This document shows, one piece after another, positions 5,511-7,830 of a stretch of DNA of 7,830 bases. The notes under the pieces were generated by a model. The model made no database searches and was not told where the DNA came from. It saw only the letters and a list, made by a program, of their open reading frames with translations. This stretch comes from JAAYXU01 sp050942555 (GTDB taxonomy: Bacteria > Bacillota > Clostridia > Christensenellales > UMGS416), in contig JBMNNN010000097.1 in assembly GCA_050942555.1 (NCBI GenBank), positions 1-7,830 of the forward strand. The letters are read 5' to 3'. The position numbers and the translations under genes are program-made. Within the stretch, counting starts at the first letter, position 1. Each line of letters begins with the position of its first letter.

Positions 5511-5939
5511 ATGAGCATCACGCAGAGCGCGATTGGCATCAGCATGAGCGGACTTGCCGCGCAGCGCGCCCGCATGGAGGTCATCGCACAGAATATTGCA
5601 AACGCCGATACGATCCGGACCGACGAGTCGGAGCCCTATCGCAGGCGCACCGTAGCGCTCTCCCCCGGGGATGTGCTCACGTTCGAGCAGTATCTTGAGG
5701 ACGCGCACACTGCCGGGGTCACGGTGTCGGATATCGGCAGCGACGAATCCCCGTTCCGCGTCGTATACGATCCGGGAAACCCCTACGCCGATGAATACGG
5801 GTTTGTCACGATGTCGAATGTGGACACGACGCGCGAGATACTGGATCTTATAGCGGCCACGCGCTCCTACGAAGCCAATCTGACCGCGTTGAACGCAACG
5901 AAAAGCCTGCTGACCAAAACGCTGGAGATCGGCCTCTGA
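5511..5939 (+). CDS. flgC: Flagellar basal-body rod protein FlgC
   Basis: A 142-residue proximal rod protein, near the usual family length. The N-terminal rod helix contains GLAAQRARMEVIAQNIANAD (14-33), then PYRRRTVAL (42-50). The typical C-terminal part runs from VVYDPGNPYADEYGFVTM (84-101) through SNVDTTREILDLIAATRSY to EANLTALNATKSLLTKTLEI. GAAGGGAG at 5497-5504, inside the end of flgB, is its ribosome binding site. It is likely translationally coupled to flgB; FlgB and FlgC assemble next to each other on FliE. Confidence 0.96.
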   Translation: MSITQSAIGISMSGLAAQRARMEVIAQNIANADTIRTDESEPYRRRTVALSPGDVLTFEQYLEDAHTAGVTVSDIGSDESPFRVVYDPGNPYADEYGFVTMSNVDTTREILDLIAATRSYEANLTALNATKSLLTKTLEIGL

Positions 5940-5976
5940 CTCCTTTTTTAATCAGCGGTTAGTAAACGGAATATCC

Positions 5977-6005
5977 CCGGTACCGTGTATTCCTTTCGGT
6001 ACCGG
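5977..6005. repeat. Perfect 9-bp hairpin between flgC and fliE
   Basis: CCGGTACCG (5977-5985) and CGGTACCGG (5997-6005) are perfect inverted arms around an 11-base loop. Each arm contains the palindrome GGTACC. No T-tract follows, so it is not a standard terminator. It is the main feature of the 133-base gap that interrupts an otherwise tight operon; the remainder of the gap shows only a T6 run at 5944-5949 and the fliE ribosome binding site. Confidence 0.55.
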
Positions 6006-6072
6006 ATCAGTCAGCCGCGAGCCGGCCTGCCCAGGCACGCCGTCCGCGCGTTCCATAAAGGAGGAAACCACG

Positions 6073-6360
6073 ATGATCGAGAGTCTGTCAGGTGCGCAAA
6101 ACTTGCAGCGCGTCGGACAATTGCTGTCGGAAGCCGGGAAAAGCGGCGAACCCGACGCTTTCGCGCATATTCTGAAGGATCTGCTGTCGGCCGAGCACAC
6201 GAACAACATGAGCACCGAACAAATTATTTCGGACGACATCAACAACCTGGCCGCCGCGATGGTGGATATGGCACAGGCCGAACTGACGCTTCAGTATACG
6301 CTGCAGGTGCGCAACAAGATCGTCGAGGCGTATCAGGAAATCATGCGGATGCAGGTGTAA
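6073..6360 (+). CDS. fliE: Flagellar hook-basal body complex protein FliE
   Basis: FliE joins the MS ring (FliF) to the proximal rod. The product has 95 residues, the normal size, with a variable N-terminus. Its strongly conserved C-terminal helices are visible: MVDMAQAELTLQYTLQVR (63-80) and NKIVEAYQEIMRMQV (81-95). ATG at 6073 follows AGGAGG (6059-6064) by 8 bases. It lies 133 bases after flgC, an unusually long gap for this pair, and 9 bases before fliF. No promoter I trust lies in the gap, so I assume one operon with flgB. Confidence 0.95.
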   Translation: MIESLSGAQNLQRVGQLLSEAGKSGEPDAFAHILKDLLSAEHTNNMSTEQIISDDINNLAAAMVDMAQAELTLQYTLQVRNKIVEAYQEIMRMQV

Positions 6361-6369
6361 GGAACAGAC

Positions 6370-7794
6370 ATGAGCGTATCGTCTTTGTTTGGCAAACTCA
6401 AGGGATTCTGGACGCGGATGGATTCCGGAAAGCGCAAGCGGCTCGTCGTGGTCGCCGTATTGCTCATTGCCGTCCTGTCGCTGACTACGGCAGTTGTGAA
6501 CCGGACGCAGTACTCGGTGCTGTACGCCGGGCTTTCCACCGCCGAGGCAGGGGAGATATACCAGAAGCTTACCGATATGGGCGTGAGCGTCCGGCTGCAG
6601 GGTGAGTCCACACTGCTCGTGGACGCCCGCAGGGAAGAGGAATGCCGCATGCTGCTGGCGGCGGAGGGCTACCCCCGGTCGGGATTCAGCTATGATCTGT
6701 ATATGAACAACTCCACGATGGGAACCACCGAGTCGGAGCGGGACAAGATCCTGGTATTTCAGCTGCAGGACAGGCTGCAAAAGACGATCGAAACGCTAGC
6801 GGGCGTCAAAAGCGCCATCGTGACGCTGAGCATTCCCGATAACGATATATTCATGCTGCCCGACGAGCGCCCCGACGTTACGGCTTCGGTGGTGCTTCAT
6901 CTCACATACGGGACGCTGCCGGCCGACAAGGTGGAGGCGATCCGCAATCTGGTAGCGGGAAGCGTAACGGGGCTGTCCCCGCAAAACGTGTCGGTGGTCG
7001 ACTCGAACATGAACCTCATCGGCGGCGGAAACGAGAACGCGTTCAGCATGACGTCGGAACGCTACGCATTAAAAAAGAACCTCGAAAAGGATTTTGAGGC
7101 GCGGATCCTTTCGATGCTGGAGCCGCTGTTTGGAGACGGGCAGGTCATGGCTGCGGTCAGCGTGTCGCTGAACTTCGACGCGCAGTCTACCGAGAGCGTG
7201 CTCTATGACGGGGGCGCACCCGTGACCGTCGAGGAAATACGCGACAAGAGACCCGCCGGGGACGACGCGCGGTCGGGCTCAAGCTCGCTGCAGACATCCA
7301 CGACCTATCAGGTCAACCAGACGATCCGGCGGCTGGAGCAGGCCCAGGGGTCGATACAGGACATCAAGGCATCGGTGATCGTGAACCGGGAAAGCCTGGA
7401 CGCGGGCGCGATCGAGCAGATACGAGACATCGCGGCCTATGCCGTGGGAGCGGGGGGCGAGTCGGTCAATGTGGCGGCGCTGCCCTTCGTAGAGATTTCC
7501 GACCCTGAAACAGTTCCCGCCGCAGCCGGGGAAGCGCCCCAGTGGCTGACCGAGAAGCTGATACTGGGCGCAGTCGGCATACTGCTCGCGTTTGTGCTGG
7601 TGCTTGTGGGAATCATGACGTTCCGGAAAAAACCAGTCGATACCGCCCGCGCGGAGCAGCAGGCGGATGCCGCCCCCCGGGAAGAGTCTCCCGAGAATAT
7701 GGACGAACTAAGCTATAGGCGGGAGATCGAGATATTTGTAGACAAACGGCCCGACGAAGTCGCCCGGCTGCTGAGAAAATGGATAGCCGAATAG
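6370..7794 (+). CDS. fliF: Flagellar MS-ring protein FliF
   Basis: FliF builds the membrane MS ring of the flagellar motor. In order: a short cytoplasmic N-terminus, helix 1 (about 24-43), the YscJ/FliF ring-building domains (about 46-215) with YSVLYAGLSTAEAGEIYQKL (48-67), a third ring domain and beta-collar region (about 225-375), helix 2 (about 397-418), and a cytoplasmic tail. The tail ends in REIEIFVDKRPDEVARLLRKWIAE (451-474), the FliG-binding motif, so the protein is complete. At 474 residues it is shorter than the usual 500-560; the saving is in the collar loops (about 275-312) and the tail. AAGGAA (6359-6364) precedes ATG by 5 bases. Confidence 0.97.
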   Translation: MSVSSLFGKLKGFWTRMDSGKRKRLVVVAVLLIAVLSLTTAVVNRTQYSVLYAGLSTAEAGEIYQKLTDMGVSVRLQGESTLLVDARREEECRMLLAAEGYPRSGFSYDLYMNNSTMGTTESERDKILVFQLQDRLQKTIETLAGVKSAIVTLSIPDNDIFMLPDERPDVTASVVLHLTYGTLPADKVEAIRNLVAGSVTGLSPQNVSVVDSNMNLIGGGNENAFSMTSERYALKKNLEKDFEARILSMLEPLFGDGQVMAAVSVSLNFDAQSTESVLYDGGAPVTVEEIRDKRPAGDDARSGSSSLQTSTTYQVNQTIRRLEQAQGSIQDIKASVIVNRESLDAGAIEQIRDIAAYAVGAGGESVNVAALPFVEISDPETVPAAAGEAPQWLTEKLILGAVGILLAFVLVLVGIMTFRKKPVDTARAEQQADAAPREESPENMDELSYRREIEIFVDKRPDEVARLLRKWIAE

Positions 7795-7814
7795 AGCAAA
7801 AAACGGGGAAGCCT

Positions 7815-7830
7815 ATGGCAGAAGCCAGCG
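7815..7830 (+). CDS. fliG: Start of flagellar motor switch protein FliG (partial)
   Basis: Only MAEAS is present before the window ends. GGGGA (7805-7809) lies 5 bases before ATG 7815. The same frame is open back to an ATG at 7779 that overlaps fliF by 16 bases, but that one lacks a good ribosome binding site. The identity rests on the standard fliF-fliG order in Bacillota. Confidence 0.6.

Noticed and set aside
5924..5949. Possible terminator at the end of flgC (GGAG/CTCC then T6)
   Set aside because: A 4-bp stem with a 12-base loop is too weak.

Overview
The window looks like chromosomal DNA from a motile, GC-rich member of the Bacillota (Firmicutes), most likely class Clostridia. Evidence: strong AGGAGG-type ribosome binding sites, sigma-A promoters with TATAAT boxes, a two-gene short-chain chromate transporter pair, a phasin-like/UbiB gene pair, and the Gram-positive flagellar order flgB-flgC-fliE-fliF-(fliG). 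Coding DNA is GC-rich yet uses ATA for isoleucine unusually often. I cannot name a genus.

Layout. Bases 1-433 have no convincing long gene. They hold a long imperfect palindrome (16-68), two oppositely directed sigma-A-like promoters sharing one -10 core (156-204), an 11-codon leftward mini-ORF with a good ribosome binding site, and a strong rightward promoter (300-328) with a structured GC-rich leader. Bases 434-1590 encode both halves of a short-chain chromate (CHR) transporter, joined by an ATGA overlap. The first half has no recognisable start codon where the family expects one. A DUF4163/DUF3298-type gene lies on the minus strand (1596-2318), converging on the transporter pair with 5 bp between stop codons. 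A divergent gene (2481-2939) encodes an unrecognised cysteine-containing four-helix membrane protein and ends in a strong intrinsic terminator. A consensus-like promoter at 3041-3069 then drives a small phasin-like protein and a UbiB/AarF kinase-like protein, overlapping by 11 bp.

After an AT-rich spacer carrying a promoter and a candidate operator, the flagellar basal-body operon begins at 5161: flgB, flgC, fliE, fliF and the first codons of fliG. These encode the proximal rod, the rod-MS-ring junction, the MS ring and the start of the switch complex. The operon is tight except for 133 bp between flgC and fliE, which carries a perfect 9-bp hairpin.

The window is mostly ordinary housekeeping, transport and motility DNA. 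I found no CRISPR array, transposase, rRNA or tRNA, and nothing I would call a new multi-gene system. The items most worth a second look are the left-edge palindrome and facing promoters, the missing start codon of the first CHR gene, the Cys-rich membrane protein, and the hairpin within the flagellar operon.
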